A stretch of DNA of 64,000 nucleotides from an uncultured Poribacteria bacterium. Its GTDB lineage: Bacteria > Poribacteria > WGA-4E > WGA-3G. Within the stretch, counting starts at the first letter, position 1. Every line of letters starts with the position of its first letter. This document shows positions 25,638 to 34,903 of the stretch, piece by piece. The position numbers were made by a program, and so were the translations under genes. The notes beneath the pieces were generated by a model. It was not told the origin of the DNA. It saw only the letters and a program-made list of their open reading frames with translations, and did not search any database. The stretch spans positions 1,530,481 through 1,594,480 of the forward strand of contig OY282383.1 of the NCBI GenBank assembly GCA_958295855.1. Direction: 5' to 3'.

Positions 25638-28600
25638 GTGAAACGTGTGAAAGAACTGAGAAACCGCTCCAAATTGCAAAACGAGATACGATATGTCGCC
25701 TCACCGTTGTGGAAAGTTGTACTGCCTCTCGCGAACGGGAAATTGCTTCTACATCTGTTCTTCGTCCTAGGGCTGCTGGCCCCTTGCGTTGGGTGGGCGC
25801 AGGGATTTGGGAAAAATAAGGTTACCGCGCAACATTTTGACTGGCACATCCATCGCACAGAACACTTTGATATCTACTACTATCCGAGTGAAGCGAAGCT
25901 CGTGCCAATAATGGCATATATTGCAGAGGAAGCTTATGAAAAACACAGCGAAGATTTTGAGCATGAATTGCGCGATAGAACACCGCTTATCCTTTACAAG
26001 TCGCATAAGGATTTTCAGGAAACCAACATAATTCTCCAGGAGCTCCACGAAGGTATCGGTGGTTTCGCCGAACTCTTTAAACATCGCATCGTTATCCCAT
26101 TTACCGGTTCCCTTGAGGCGTTTCGAGAGGTAATCTTTCACGAACTCATCCATATTTTTCAGTACGATATTATCTATCAAAAGCCGCATGCACGCATCTA
26201 TAGTGGCGAGTTTCTCTATTCGCCCCCCATCTGGTTTATAGAGGGTATGGCGGACTACTTTGCCGAAGATAATGATGCTGTTGGCGAAATGGTGCTTCGG
26301 GATGCCAGCATAAATAACAACATTGTTCCCTTGCCCCAGTTACACAATTTTAACCGACTCAGTTCGCCCTATGTCGGCTATAAGTTGGGGCAATTGGCTG
26401 TCACCTACCTGTCAGAAACGTATGGACGCGAGAAAATTGCTGAGATCTTGCATGGGTTAAGGCAGAGCCGCACCAAGGATCTCAATCGCGTCATGCAAGA
26501 GGTCATCGGGGTTAACCTTAAGGAATTCGATAAGGCCTGGCGGCAGACAGTCCGGAAACGCTACTGGCCCCTGATAGAACACCGCGAATTGCCGGATCTT
26601 GTGGCAAAGAATCTGACTGAAAAATCGAAATATTCTCACAACATTAAACCGGTCTGGGCACCGAGTGGTGATATTATCGCCTATGTCACCGGCAATGAAG
26701 GTTTTCTTGAGATCGTCCTCATGTCTGCCAAGACAGGCGAGCGAATTGAGCGGATTACCAAACCGTTTTTCCGCAACAAATACGAGGAAATCCGAACAGA
26801 TTTCAGCGGATTTGGCAGAAGTATTGCTTGGGCACCCGACGGCGACAGGATTGCTTTCGTCGCAAAATATCACGACGCTAACTATCTGCTTGAAGTCAAC
26901 ATTTTGACCCGGGAGTTAACGCAATATTTTAAACTGGATTTTGATAATGTGACATCTCCGGATTACGACGGGAGTGGGGAACGGATAGTCTTTTCCGCCT
27001 TGAAAGTGGGGCAAACCGACCTCTATATCATTGAATTGCTGACCGGGGATGTTAGCAGAATCACCTTTGACCCGTTTAACGATACGCATCCATCATGGCA
27101 TCCAACGAACGGCGACATCGTGTATGCCTCGGAGCGCGGACGTAAAAACAGGCTAGTACGGATTGACATCAACCGCCGGACGCAGCGTCTGCTAACCGAT
27201 AGTGCGTACAATGCTATCAGTCCAACGTGGACACCCGACGGCGAATCGCTACTTTTCTGCTCGGACCGGCAGGGTGTTTATGATGTATACAAAATGCCGA
27301 TTGTAGGGACAGTCCTGGAGGCTGAAAAAAGTGCCTCGCCAGATGCCGAGTCACCTATAGAGCTCACGCGCCTCACGAATATCATGACTGGTTGTTTCAA
27401 TCCCAGTTTGTCACCAAACGGAAAGTTTCTGCTGTTTAGTGCCTATCAGAACGGAAAATACGATGTCTGTGTCATGGAAACCGCAAAAATGCTTGATGAA
27501 AAAATTGAGATACCCCCCTTAGAAAAACCCTTCGCGGTTTTAGCTGAGGAGGAGGCGGAACCTGACTATAGGATTGCCAAGCGGAAGTATAGTACAAGTT
27601 CATCTTTTGCTCTAGATGCAATCTTCCCGAATTTTAGTTGGGGTGCCGATGGGCTGCTGCGAAGCACAGTGCAAATTATCGGGAGCGATATGTTGGGCAA
27701 TCATCGGGTTGGTGTCACCGTGATGAATCAATCCAGTTACCTCGCACCGGACTTTATCGCGCAATACGGATTTTTGACACACCGCGCGGATATCGGTGCC
27801 ATGCTTTACAACTATCATGAATACCATATTTTGGGCGCAATCCGAAGCAGACGCGGTATTTTACAACGGATTACCGGCACCGGCGCGTATCTCAACTATC
27901 CATTCGACAGATACCATCGGCTTGACTTTGAACTGGCAATGTACTCACAACCGTTTTCTTTCAACTTTCAAACAAGTCAGCAGTTGGATCCGTACGACGA
28001 TAGAGGCTTGCTCACGGTGGGCTCCATCGCGTTTGTGGGCGATACCACAATGTGGCGAGAGTGGGCACCCTATACAGGTTCACGGTATCGCATCCAAGTT
28101 GAACAATCTTTCCCGGCCCTCGGCAGTGATTTGTCGTTAACAAGCCTTATTTTTGACGCGCGACGTTATTTCAGTTTTGGCAGACGCGGTACTATTGCGA
28201 CTCGGTTGTTACTTGGCGGCAGTTTTGGCAAAGATAAATCTGTCTTCTATCTCGGCGGAATTGATACCCTCCGAGGATATAGCTACGAGGAGTTAGTCGG
28301 CACCCGCATCGGGTTACTCAACCTTGAAGTTCGCATTCCGTTCATAGATGTCCTTCACTTTGGATGGCCCATCCAATGGACGATTGGAGGCATCCGCGGG
28401 ATTATCTTTGCTGATGTGGGCGGTGCCTGGTCGGATTGGCAATTCGGTCCAGAGAACCCCTTCCATGTCTTTCAGCGTGGCAGTGATTCTCGCCCGGCAA
28501 GCGGTGGCTTTCAAAACCGCATTCGCCTTGACGATGTCAAAGCCTCAATTGGCATCGGGCTTCGACTGCGACTCGGCCTGTTTTCTATAGATTTCGCTGC

Positions 28601-28673
28601 TGCGCGAAACACAGATCTAACTCGATTGGAACCTGGCATTAAATACCACTTGGGGCTGGGACAGGCATTTTAA
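25638..28673 (+). CDS. peptidase MA - TolB-like propeller - Omp85 surface-antigen fusion protein
   Basis: 1011 residues in three parts. After a signal sequence (about 30-54, cleavage near GWAQ) a gluzincin metallopeptidase follows with HELIH at 168-172 and the third zinc ligand in WFIEGMADYF (E202). About residues 330-620 are WD40/PD40-like blades (SGDIIAYVTGNEG, APDGDRIAFVAK, WHPTNGDIVYASERG, TPDGESLLFCSDRQG, SPNGKFLLFSAYQNG). About 680-1011 is a bacterial surface antigen (Omp85) barrel with the loop-6 motif GGIDTLRGYSY and a C-terminal strand ending in GLGQAF. The start is GTG 25638 with AAAGGAC upstream. It should sit in the outer membrane with propeller and peptidase in the periplasm. Every part looks complete. 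The substrate is unknown. Confidence 0.88.
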   Translation: MKRVKELRNRSKLQNEIRYVASPLWKVVLPLANGKLLLHLFFVLGLLAPCVGWAQGFGKNKVTAQHFDWHIHRTEHFDIYYYPSEAKLVPIMAYIAEEAYEKHSEDFEHELRDRTPLILYKSHKDFQETNIILQELHEGIGGFAELFKHRIVIPFTGSLEAFREVIFHELIHIFQYDIIYQKPHARIYSGEFLYSPPIWFIEGMADYFAEDNDAVGEMVLRDASINNNIVPLPQLHNFNRLSSPYVGYKLGQLAVTYLSETYGREKIAEILHGLRQSRTKDLNRVMQEVIGVNLKEFDKAWRQTVRKRYWPLIEHRELPDLVAKNLTEKSKYSHNIKPVWAPSGDIIAYVTGNEGFLEIVLMSAKTGERIERITKPFFRNKYEEIRTDFSGFGRSIAWAPDGDRIAFVAKYHDANYLLEVNILTRELTQYFKLDFDNVTSPDYDGSGERIVFSALKVGQTDLYIIELLTGDVSRITFDPFNDTHPSWHPTNGDIVYASERGRKNRLVRIDINRRTQRLLTDSAYNAISPTWTPDGESLLFCSDRQGVYDVYKMPIVGTVLEAEKSASPDAESPIELTRLTNIMTGCFNPSLSPNGKFLLFSAYQNGKYDVCVMETAKMLDEKIEIPPLEKPFAVLAEEEAEPDYRIAKRKYSTSSSFALDAIFPNFSWGADGLLRSTVQIIGSDMLGNHRVGVTVMNQSSYLAPDFIAQYGFLTHRADIGAMLYNYHEYHILGAIRSRRGILQRITGTGAYLNYPFDRYHRLDFELAMYSQPFSFNFQTSQQLDPYDDRGLLTVGSIAFVGDTTMWREWAPYTGSRYRIQVEQSFPALGSDLSLTSLIFDARRYFSFGRRGTIATRLLLGGSFGKDKSVFYLGGIDTLRGYSYEELVGTRIGLLNLEVRIPFIDVLHFGWPIQWTIGGIRGIIFADVGGAWSDWQFGPENPFHVFQRGSDSRPASGGFQNRIRLDDVKASIGIGLRLRLGLFSIDFAAARNTDLTRLEPGIKYHLGLGQAF

Positions 28674-28857
28674 AAATTTGTATGACTTAGGAATGGTTAT
28701 TAGTTATCAATACGTTCTTTTAACTGACAACTGATGACCGGTAACCGAATACCAATGGCGAGGGAAACCACGAATTGTGCGATGACAAACAGCGCACTTA
28801 AAAACAATTAGGTGTCACCCTCAATTAATATCATATAACGGACAAAAAAGGAGAAAA

Positions 28858-31800
28858 ATGGACTCACGCATCAAACGATTTTTGCTTACAGTTGTAATTT
28901 TAGGACTACTTGGCGGGTTGTGTGCCGCCTGGATTAACATTTATCCAGATTTGCTATGGTTTAACATGATGGACTATCATGGGGTTTACACCAAAATTCT
29001 CTGGACCAAAATCTTTTTTGGGACGATTGTTGGGCTATGCTATCTCGCGATCCTTCTAACGAATCTCGCGCTCGTCCATCGATTCACGCCAGCGCAGTTG
29101 AGTCCCGCGTTTATGGGCGGTACAGACTTCACAGGCGGTCAAACGGACACGCGCAAACTCATTTATGGCGGGCTCTTCCTGCTCGCTGTCCTCTTTAGCA
29201 TTTTAATGGGCTACGCGGCAAGCGACCGGTGGGAAGTCTATTTGCGGTATAGACACACTGATGGACTCAGTTTCCAGACGGCTACGCCTATTATCGTAGA
29301 GGGTAGCCTCAATTCAGACGAAATTCCTGTTTCTAAATTAGAATTAGATGCGAAACACATACAGGTGGGAGATGAGGTAAACGTTCAAATTGATGAAAGA
29401 AATCAGACTGCGCGCGTTGAAGCAGTGTTGGAGAACGCTATCCGTTTGAATACGCCGGTTCAGATAGAGATGGGCGAAAAAGCTGTTTTCACAGCATCTG
29501 CACGCGACCCCATTTTTCATAAAGATGTCACATACTACGTCTTCAAAATGCCGCTGGAACGGTACATCTGTGGGACGCTTTTCGGCATTTTCATGTTAGT
29601 GACAATCTTTTCAACTGTCATCTACTTTTTCCACGGGCTAATCACCGGCGATACCAATCAGTTTCGGTTTCGACCGCCCCGCAGTGTCAAAGCGCATCTA
29701 TTCGCTCTTGTGGGTGTGACGCTCCTCTGCCGAGCATGGAACTACAAATTCGCTATGTACGACCTGCTGTATACCTCAAACGATGTGGTACGCGGCGGCG
29801 GTGGGTATGCCGCAATACAGGCACGTCTGCCGATATTAAATATTCTGTTTTGGCTCACAATCGCCTGCGCCCTGGTTTTCATCGTTAGCATCTTCTTGCG
29901 CCGCAACACCTTTGCTTTTGGTGGGTTCGCCGTGTTTATGATTGTAGGTATCCTCGGACAACTCTACCCAAGGCTTGTACAGACATGGCGCGTGGAACCC
30001 AGAAAACAGGTGTTAGAAGCAGACTATATTAACTATAACATCAAGGCGACGCTCCAGGCTTACGGTTTAGAGGATAACACCGTGACTGAAGAGGAGTATC
30101 CACTCACAGAGGAACTCGCCTATTCTGACATAACGAGCCCCGAAAACGCACCTGTCATCAATAGCATACGGCTCTGGGATTGGCGGCCCTTACGCCGCAC
30201 GTTCCGACAACTACAAGAATTACGTTCACAGTACGATTTCTACGATGTTGATATTGACAGGTACGTAACTGACGGCGAGATTCGACAGGTAATGTTGTCC
30301 GCACGCGAACTAAATATCAACGATCTCCCACCGGAAATCAGAAATGATTGGTATAAGCAAACCTATACCTATACGCACGGATACGGCGCAGTTCTCAGCC
30401 CAGTCAACGAGATCGATAACGGCAAACCTAACATGTACATTCAAGGTTTACCCCCAATTGACTATGATCCGGGATGGCCACACAGATTTAACGACGAGCC
30501 AGGGCCCCGTATCTACTACGGTGAACGTACCAACAGGTATGTCATTGTGCACCCAGAACGCACCGAAGGACTGGAGTTTGATTACCCGCAAGAAGGGCAA
30601 CAGTACGTTGAATACGCTTATCAGGGCAAGGGCGGTGTAGCACTCACTTCTTTCTGGCGGAAACTGGTTTATATGCTCAAGTTTGATAACCAGATCAATT
30701 TCATTTTGCCGGGTGAGATTACGTCAACAAGCCGAGTCCTCTACGATCGAAATATCAAAAAACGGATTCATAAAATCGCACCCTTCTTACGATATGACAA
30801 AGACCCTTACATTATTCTCCATGATGGCAGGCTTCTCTGGATGGTTGATGCTTATGCTACCACACACCGATATCCCTATTCCGTTGCGATGAGAGATTTG
30901 GATCCAGAGAGAAGGCAGCGGGTTATACGAAATCGGCAAGAGGACGAAGCATGGGGAAACTACATCCGCAATTCTGTCAAGGTGGTTGTCGATGCCTACG
31001 ATGGCACCGTCGATTTTTACCTGATTGAACGGGAGCAAGACCCGATTGCTGAATGTTATCGGAGAATTTTCCCAAACCTTTTCAAATCGTTTGAGGATAT
31101 GCCCGATGAACTCAAAGCGCATATCCGATATCCCATGACAATGTTTTTGATTCAAGCCCAAGTCTATCGAGATTATCACATGAAAGACCCGGTGACTTTT
31201 TATGCAGGTGAAGATCAGTGGGAAATCGGTAAAGAACTGTATGATAATACGGATGCGCAAACTCGGCAAGTAGTGCCACAGCAGACGGGTCCCTTCGTAC
31301 CACAACGCCAGGTCGTTCAAACCTCACCCTCAAACAGCCAAGATGTTGAACCTTACTACGTCATCATCAGGCTCCCAGGGGAGGAAAAAGCCGAATTCAT
31401 GTTGATGTTGCCATTCACACCACGCAACAAACCGAATCTCACCGCCTGGCTCGCCGCCCGATGTGATTTACCGCAATACGGTCAGCTCCTTGTCTATCGC
31501 TTTCCTAAGGGAAAATTGGTTCCGGGACCGATGCAGGTCGAAAACTTTATTAGTCAAGAGCCTGACATTTCACAGCAGATCAGCTTGTGGAATACACAAG
31601 GCTCACGCGTACTTCGCGGTAACCTGTTGATTATGCCGATGAACAACTCGTTGCTTTACGTTGAACCCATCTACATCCAGTCTGAGGATGAGAAGACAGC
31701 GATTCCTGAACTACGGCGTGTTGTTGTCGGGTACAAAGAGAATGTTGTCTGGGGAGAAAGCCTTGATGAGGCGCTCATTAAGATGTTTGGCCGGGGGACG

Positions 31801-32064
31801 CGCTTACAAAGCGCATCTACAGCACTGAGCTCGGCGGATGCACCGGAGACAACAGAGTCCCCCACAAGCGAGACATCGCTGCAAGAACTGGTTGAACAAG
31901 CAAACCGCTATTTTAATGAGGCGCAACGCGCGCAACGCACCGGCGAATGGGCGGAATACGGACGTTATGTTGAGCTTTTAGAGGAAACCTTGAATCAACT
32001 TGACAGCAATACCCGTAGTGGCGGGGTTTCCCCGCCTGTTGATGGGGATGGAAATATCGAATAA
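28858..32064 (+). CDS. UPF0182 family membrane protein
   Basis: A 1068-residue member of UPF0182 (COG1615). Seven or so membrane segments lie in residues 1-400 (FLLTVVILGLLGGLCAAWI, FFGTIVGLCYLAILLTNLAL, LIYGGLFLLAVLFSILMGYA and others), followed by a large extracytoplasmic region with the family's NDxYGxR-like sequence (GPRIYYGERTNRYVIV) and VDAYDGTVDFYL. The start has AAAAAAGGAG just upstream. The C-terminus is longer than usual and ends with an in-frame palindromic repeat (GGVSPPV, residues 1054-1060). Function in the family is unknown. The DUF5069 gene starts 18 bp after its stop, so both are probably on one transcript. Confidence 0.9.
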   Translation: MDSRIKRFLLTVVILGLLGGLCAAWINIYPDLLWFNMMDYHGVYTKILWTKIFFGTIVGLCYLAILLTNLALVHRFTPAQLSPAFMGGTDFTGGQTDTRKLIYGGLFLLAVLFSILMGYAASDRWEVYLRYRHTDGLSFQTATPIIVEGSLNSDEIPVSKLELDAKHIQVGDEVNVQIDERNQTARVEAVLENAIRLNTPVQIEMGEKAVFTASARDPIFHKDVTYYVFKMPLERYICGTLFGIFMLVTIFSTVIYFFHGLITGDTNQFRFRPPRSVKAHLFALVGVTLLCRAWNYKFAMYDLLYTSNDVVRGGGGYAAIQARLPILNILFWLTIACALVFIVSIFLRRNTFAFGGFAVFMIVGILGQLYPRLVQTWRVEPRKQVLEADYINYNIKATLQAYGLEDNTVTEEEYPLTEELAYSDITSPENAPVINSIRLWDWRPLRRTFRQLQELRSQYDFYDVDIDRYVTDGEIRQVMLSARELNINDLPPEIRNDWYKQTYTYTHGYGAVLSPVNEIDNGKPNMYIQGLPPIDYDPGWPHRFNDEPGPRIYYGERTNRYVIVHPERTEGLEFDYPQEGQQYVEYAYQGKGGVALTSFWRKLVYMLKFDNQINFILPGEITSTSRVLYDRNIKKRIHKIAPFLRYDKDPYIILHDGRLLWMVDAYATTHRYPYSVAMRDLDPERRQRVIRNRQEDEAWGNYIRNSVKVVVDAYDGTVDFYLIEREQDPIAECYRRIFPNLFKSFEDMPDELKAHIRYPMTMFLIQAQVYRDYHMKDPVTFYAGEDQWEIGKELYDNTDAQTRQVVPQQTGPFVPQRQVVQTSPSNSQDVEPYYVIIRLPGEEKAEFMLMLPFTPRNKPNLTAWLAARCDLPQYGQLLVYRFPKGKLVPGPMQVENFISQEPDISQQISLWNTQGSRVLRGNLLIMPMNNSLLYVEPIYIQSEDEKTAIPELRRVVVGYKENVVWGESLDEALIKMFGRGTRLQSASTALSSADAPETTESPTSETSLQELVEQANRYFNEAQRAQRTGEWAEYGRYVELLEETLNQLDSNTRSGGVSPPVDGDGNIE
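32020..32036. repeat. palindrome within the UPF0182 C-terminus
   Basis: GGCGGGG/CCCCGCC stem with loop TTT, in frame at codons 1054-1060, only 9 codons before the stop. Confidence 0.7.
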
Positions 32065-32065
32065 A

Positions 32066-32076
32066 AAAAGGAGGTG
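32066..32076 (+). promoter_or_regulatory. strong ribosome-binding site of the DUF5069 gene
   Basis: AAAAGGAGGTG, a full match to the 16S tail, 6 bases before ATG 32083. It shows that translation of this short TGA-containing frame is real. Confidence 0.85.
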
Positions 32077-32082
32077 AACGCT

Positions 32083-32328
32083 ATGTCTCTTGATTGGAAA
32101 CCGAGGCACAGGGATATAATTATCGGGGATATCCCGTGGTTGGCCAGGATTGCCGATAAAGCCAATGCCAAACTCCAAGGCATCATTGGTGACTATATTT
32201 ACCCGTGACCGCAGGACAAGATGTTCCTGGAGGAACACAAGATAACTGCTGAGGCGTTTGTTGAGATGGTAAAAAACAACCCCTCAGATGATGAGATGAT
32301 TGCCGCCATAAAGCAGCTGGACCGTTAG
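32083..32328 (+). CDS. DUF5069 protein with in-frame TGA (candidate selenocysteine)
   Basis: 81 codons from ATG 32083 to TAG 32326-32328, with TGA at codon 42 (32206-32208). Before it: DIPWLARIADKANAKLQ and GDYIYP; after it: PQDKMFLEEHKITAEAFVEM. Together this is a normal short DUF5069 protein, whose family (as I recall it) reads Y-x-C-P-x-D at this point. Thus TGA replaces the conserved Cys codon, and the 39 codons beyond it are intact and family-like. A hairpin at 32222-32237 fits a bacterial SECIS. Reading as Sec gives a complete protein; reading as stop gives a useless 41-residue fragment. A fresh TGC/TGT to TGA mutation or a sequencing error would look the same. Function of DUF5069 is unknown. 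Confidence 0.65.
32222..32237 (+). promoter_or_regulatory. candidate bacterial SECIS hairpin
   Basis: TGTTCC, loop TGGA, GGAACA: a perfect 6-bp stem. The loop starts 19 bases after the TGA (18 in E. coli fdhF) and has G at its second and third positions, as SelB recognition needs. It lies inside the coding region, as in bacteria. Confidence 0.55.
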
Positions 32329-32364
32329 AGGTTTGAGGCACAGCAGGCGGCGCGCTCTGTATCC

Positions 32365-32393
32365 GGCGTGCGCGCTTACACAGCGCGCACGCC
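32365..32393. repeat. perfect 11-bp GC hairpin after the DUF5069 gene
   Basis: GGCGTGCGCGC / GCGCGCACGCC with a 7-base loop, 36 bp after the TAG. There is no T-run. The flanks are more GC-rich than the neighbourhood. It could terminate or protect the UPF0182-DUF5069 message. Confidence 0.75.
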
Positions 32394-32551
32394 ATGCATA
32401 GCCTTACCTTATACCACTCTCCGGCCGCGTGCCAGCGCGGAAAAACAATACGAATCAGGCTAATTTGGTATTCGTCGCGCTTTGGGAGCACACGTACAGC
32501 GAGAAGAATGATTGCCCGCTAAAATCAAAGGGCTCACTACGGAGATTATTT

Positions 32552-33619
32552 TTGGAACTAGCAGAGTACCGCGACCAGATTAACCAGATTGACGACCGGA
32601 TTTTAGTCCTGTTACAAGAACGGGCGAAGATTTCCAAGCAGATCGGTGCTAAAAAAATAGACACAGGCATGGCGAACGTCTATGTTCCTCACCGGCACAA
32701 GGAGGTCGTCGAACGCTTGAAGGCGCAGAATCAGGGGAAATTTCCTGAAGCCGCGCTGGAAGCGATTTGGACAGAAATTTTGTCTGCATCCCGTTCCCTA
32801 CAAGTTCCGGAACAGGTTGCTTTTCTGGGGCCCGTTGGCAGTTTTGGGCATCTTGCGAGCCTAGGCCATTTCGGTTCATCAGCTGAAATGATTCCTGTAA
32901 GTCCACAAACCGACATCTTTACGGAGGTCGAGGCAGGAAGAGCAGACTACGGCGTGGTGGCTATTGAAAATTCGGTGCAAGGCACCGTCCGAGACGTTTT
33001 AGAAAGGTTCCAGCGCACACCGCTGAAGATTTGTGCTGAACTGTTCCAGCCTGTTAAGCAGCATCTGCTTTCAAAGTCCGCGCTCGCAGAAATTAAACGT
33101 ATCTACTCGCATAGGCAACCTTTCGCGCAGTGTAGAAGCTGGTTAAACCAGCATCTGAAAACGGCTGAACAGGTGGAGGTTGTCAGCACATCTGAAGCGG
33201 CACAACGTGCTGCAGCGGAGCCGACTACAGCAGCGATTGCCAGCGAGCTTGCAAGTGAAATTTATCAGGTCCCGATAATAGCGGATTCTATTATGGACGA
33301 ACCGAATAACACAACCCGCTTCTTTGTCATCGGCAATCACATTGCTGAACTAAGCGGTCGCGATCGTACGTCACTTTTCTTTGCAATCCGGGATCATGTC
33401 GGTGCACTGCATCAAGTTCTTGGTATTTTAGAGAAACATAGGCTGAATATGAGCTATTTAGAATCTTTACCCTCGCGAACCAAACCGTGGGAGTATATCT
33501 TCTTTGTTGAGTTGGATGGGCATATTGCGGATAAAAGTGTGAAATCCGCGCTCGAGCAACTTGAAACACTTTGTCGGCGCGTCGAAATTCTCGGTTCCTA
33601 CCCGCGCGGCAGTAAATAA
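32552..33619 (+). CDS. pheA: chorismate mutase / prephenate dehydratase (P-protein)
   Basis: A 355-residue bifunctional enzyme of phenylalanine synthesis. It contains a chorismate mutase helix domain (residues 1-85: YRDQINQIDDRILVLLQERAKISKQIG), a prephenate dehydratase domain (about 92-270: VAFLGPVGSFGHLA, ADYGVVAIENSVQGTV, NNTTRFFVIG with the catalytic Thr-Arg-Phe) and a C-terminal ACT domain (HVGALHQVLGILEKHRLNMSYLES). The ACT phenylalanine-site motif reads ESLPSR instead of the common ESRPSK, so feedback control may be altered. TTG 32552 is the best start: GGAG lies 7 bases upstream and the protein then has the usual length. It is followed by queG. Confidence 0.92.
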   Translation: MELAEYRDQINQIDDRILVLLQERAKISKQIGAKKIDTGMANVYVPHRHKEVVERLKAQNQGKFPEAALEAIWTEILSASRSLQVPEQVAFLGPVGSFGHLASLGHFGSSAEMIPVSPQTDIFTEVEAGRADYGVVAIENSVQGTVRDVLERFQRTPLKICAELFQPVKQHLLSKSALAEIKRIYSHRQPFAQCRSWLNQHLKTAEQVEVVSTSEAAQRAAAEPTTAAIASELASEIYQVPIIADSIMDEPNNTTRFFVIGNHIAELSGRDRTSLFFAIRDHVGALHQVLGILEKHRLNMSYLESLPSRTKPWEYIFFVELDGHIADKSVKSALEQLETLCRRVEILGSYPRGSK

Positions 33620-33677
33620 AGTTGGCGGCTTCAGCCTAAGCTTGCTTATCGAAAAATCCAACGAAAAGATTGGGACA

Positions 33678-34823
33678 ATGGCACCTACGTTAACGCAACA
33701 AATTCAGACTCGCGCACACCAACTCGGTTTTGAACTCGTCGGAATTACACCGGCAGAACAGAGTCAAACAATTCAGCGTTACCGACAGTGGATTGAAAAC
33801 GGATACGCCGGGAAGATGGGGTACCTTGAAAAACATCTATCCCTCAAGGCGGACCCCCGGCAACTCCTCACATCGGCGAAATCTGTTATTAGCCTCGCGA
33901 TGAACTATTATACGCTAGATACGCCCAATGCCCTCGCGAGTGACCCGGGGCGTGGGCAAATTTCCCGATACGCGTGGGGCGATGACTATCACAACGTTAT
34001 CCGTGAACGCCTTTTGCACCTTATTGAATTTATTAAGCACACCGCTGAAAGCGAGCTCAAAAGCCGGGTTTGTGTGGATACCGCGCCACTCCTGGAAAGG
34101 GAATATGCACAAAAAGCAGGACTCGGTTGGATTGGCAAGAATACCAACGTGATTCACTGGCGTTCAGGCTCATGGTATTTCCTCGCAGAGGTACTTGTGA
34201 GTGTCCGGCTGGAATCAAAAACGGAACCTCTTCGAGGCAGTTGCGGCACCTGTACACGGTGTATTGAAGCATGCCCAACGGATGCGATTGTCGAACCTAA
34301 TCTACTGGATTCACGGTTGTGCATTTCCTATCTCACGATTGAACTCAAGGAGAGCATTCCGAAGGAACTTCGCCCCAAAATGGGAAACCTCATTTTTGGA
34401 TGTGACATCTGTCAAGAGGTCTGCCCTTGGAACAGCAAAGCCACACCTACAACGGAGCCGGCGTTCCAACCGCGCGATGGCAATCTTGCCCCCGGGTTGC
34501 TCTCACTTATCGGCATGACACAGCGCGAGTTTAGCCGCCGGTTTAAAGGGAGTCCTATTAAACGGGCCAAACGCCGGGGGTTCTTACGAAATGTGCTTGT
34601 TGCCATCGGTAATTGGCGGGCGCGCGATGCTATCCCGGCACTCAAAAACGCGTTGGATGATGATGAACCTTTAATTCGGAGTCACGCCGCTTGGGCATTG
34701 GGACAAATCGGCGGCGAAACTGCTAAGCAAATATTACGAACCCGCTTAACCCTTGAGAGTGAACGAGATGTTATCGCTGAAATTCAGGCCGCGCTATTGT
34801 GCGCGGTGGGAACCACTTCCTGA
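33678..34823 (+). CDS. queG: epoxyqueuosine reductase QueG
   Basis: A 381-residue cobalamin- and iron-sulfur-dependent enzyme performing the last step of queuosine synthesis in tRNA. The catalytic Asp is in CVDTAPLLEREYAQKAGLGWIGKN. Two 4Fe-4S clusters are bound by CGTCTRCIEACP and CDICQEVCPW. A HEAT-like repeat (AIPALKNALDDDEPLIRSHAAWALGQIGG) ends the protein, as is usual in QueG. ATG 33678 (MAPTLTQQ) is the family-like start; a frame from 33561 would overlap pheA. The gap after pheA is 58 bp, so cotranscription is likely. Confidence 0.93.
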   Translation: MAPTLTQQIQTRAHQLGFELVGITPAEQSQTIQRYRQWIENGYAGKMGYLEKHLSLKADPRQLLTSAKSVISLAMNYYTLDTPNALASDPGRGQISRYAWGDDYHNVIRERLLHLIEFIKHTAESELKSRVCVDTAPLLEREYAQKAGLGWIGKNTNVIHWRSGSWYFLAEVLVSVRLESKTEPLRGSCGTCTRCIEACPTDAIVEPNLLDSRLCISYLTIELKESIPKELRPKMGNLIFGCDICQEVCPWNSKATPTTEPAFQPRDGNLAPGLLSLIGMTQREFSRRFKGSPIKRAKRRGFLRNVLVAIGNWRARDAIPALKNALDDDEPLIRSHAAWALGQIGGETAKQILRTRLTLESERDVIAEIQAALLCAVGTTS

Positions 34824-34903
34824 GCACAACTGACTATCTATAGGACACAGCGCAGGAAAGATAAATTACCTGCCTTCCAAGGATAGCATACGGAGGAGAC
34901 AAA

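Noticed and set aside
32083..32208. DUF5069 gene as a plain pseudogene
   Set aside because: Not excluded, but the intact downstream codons, strong ribosome-binding site and hairpin at SECIS distance make recoding the better working view.
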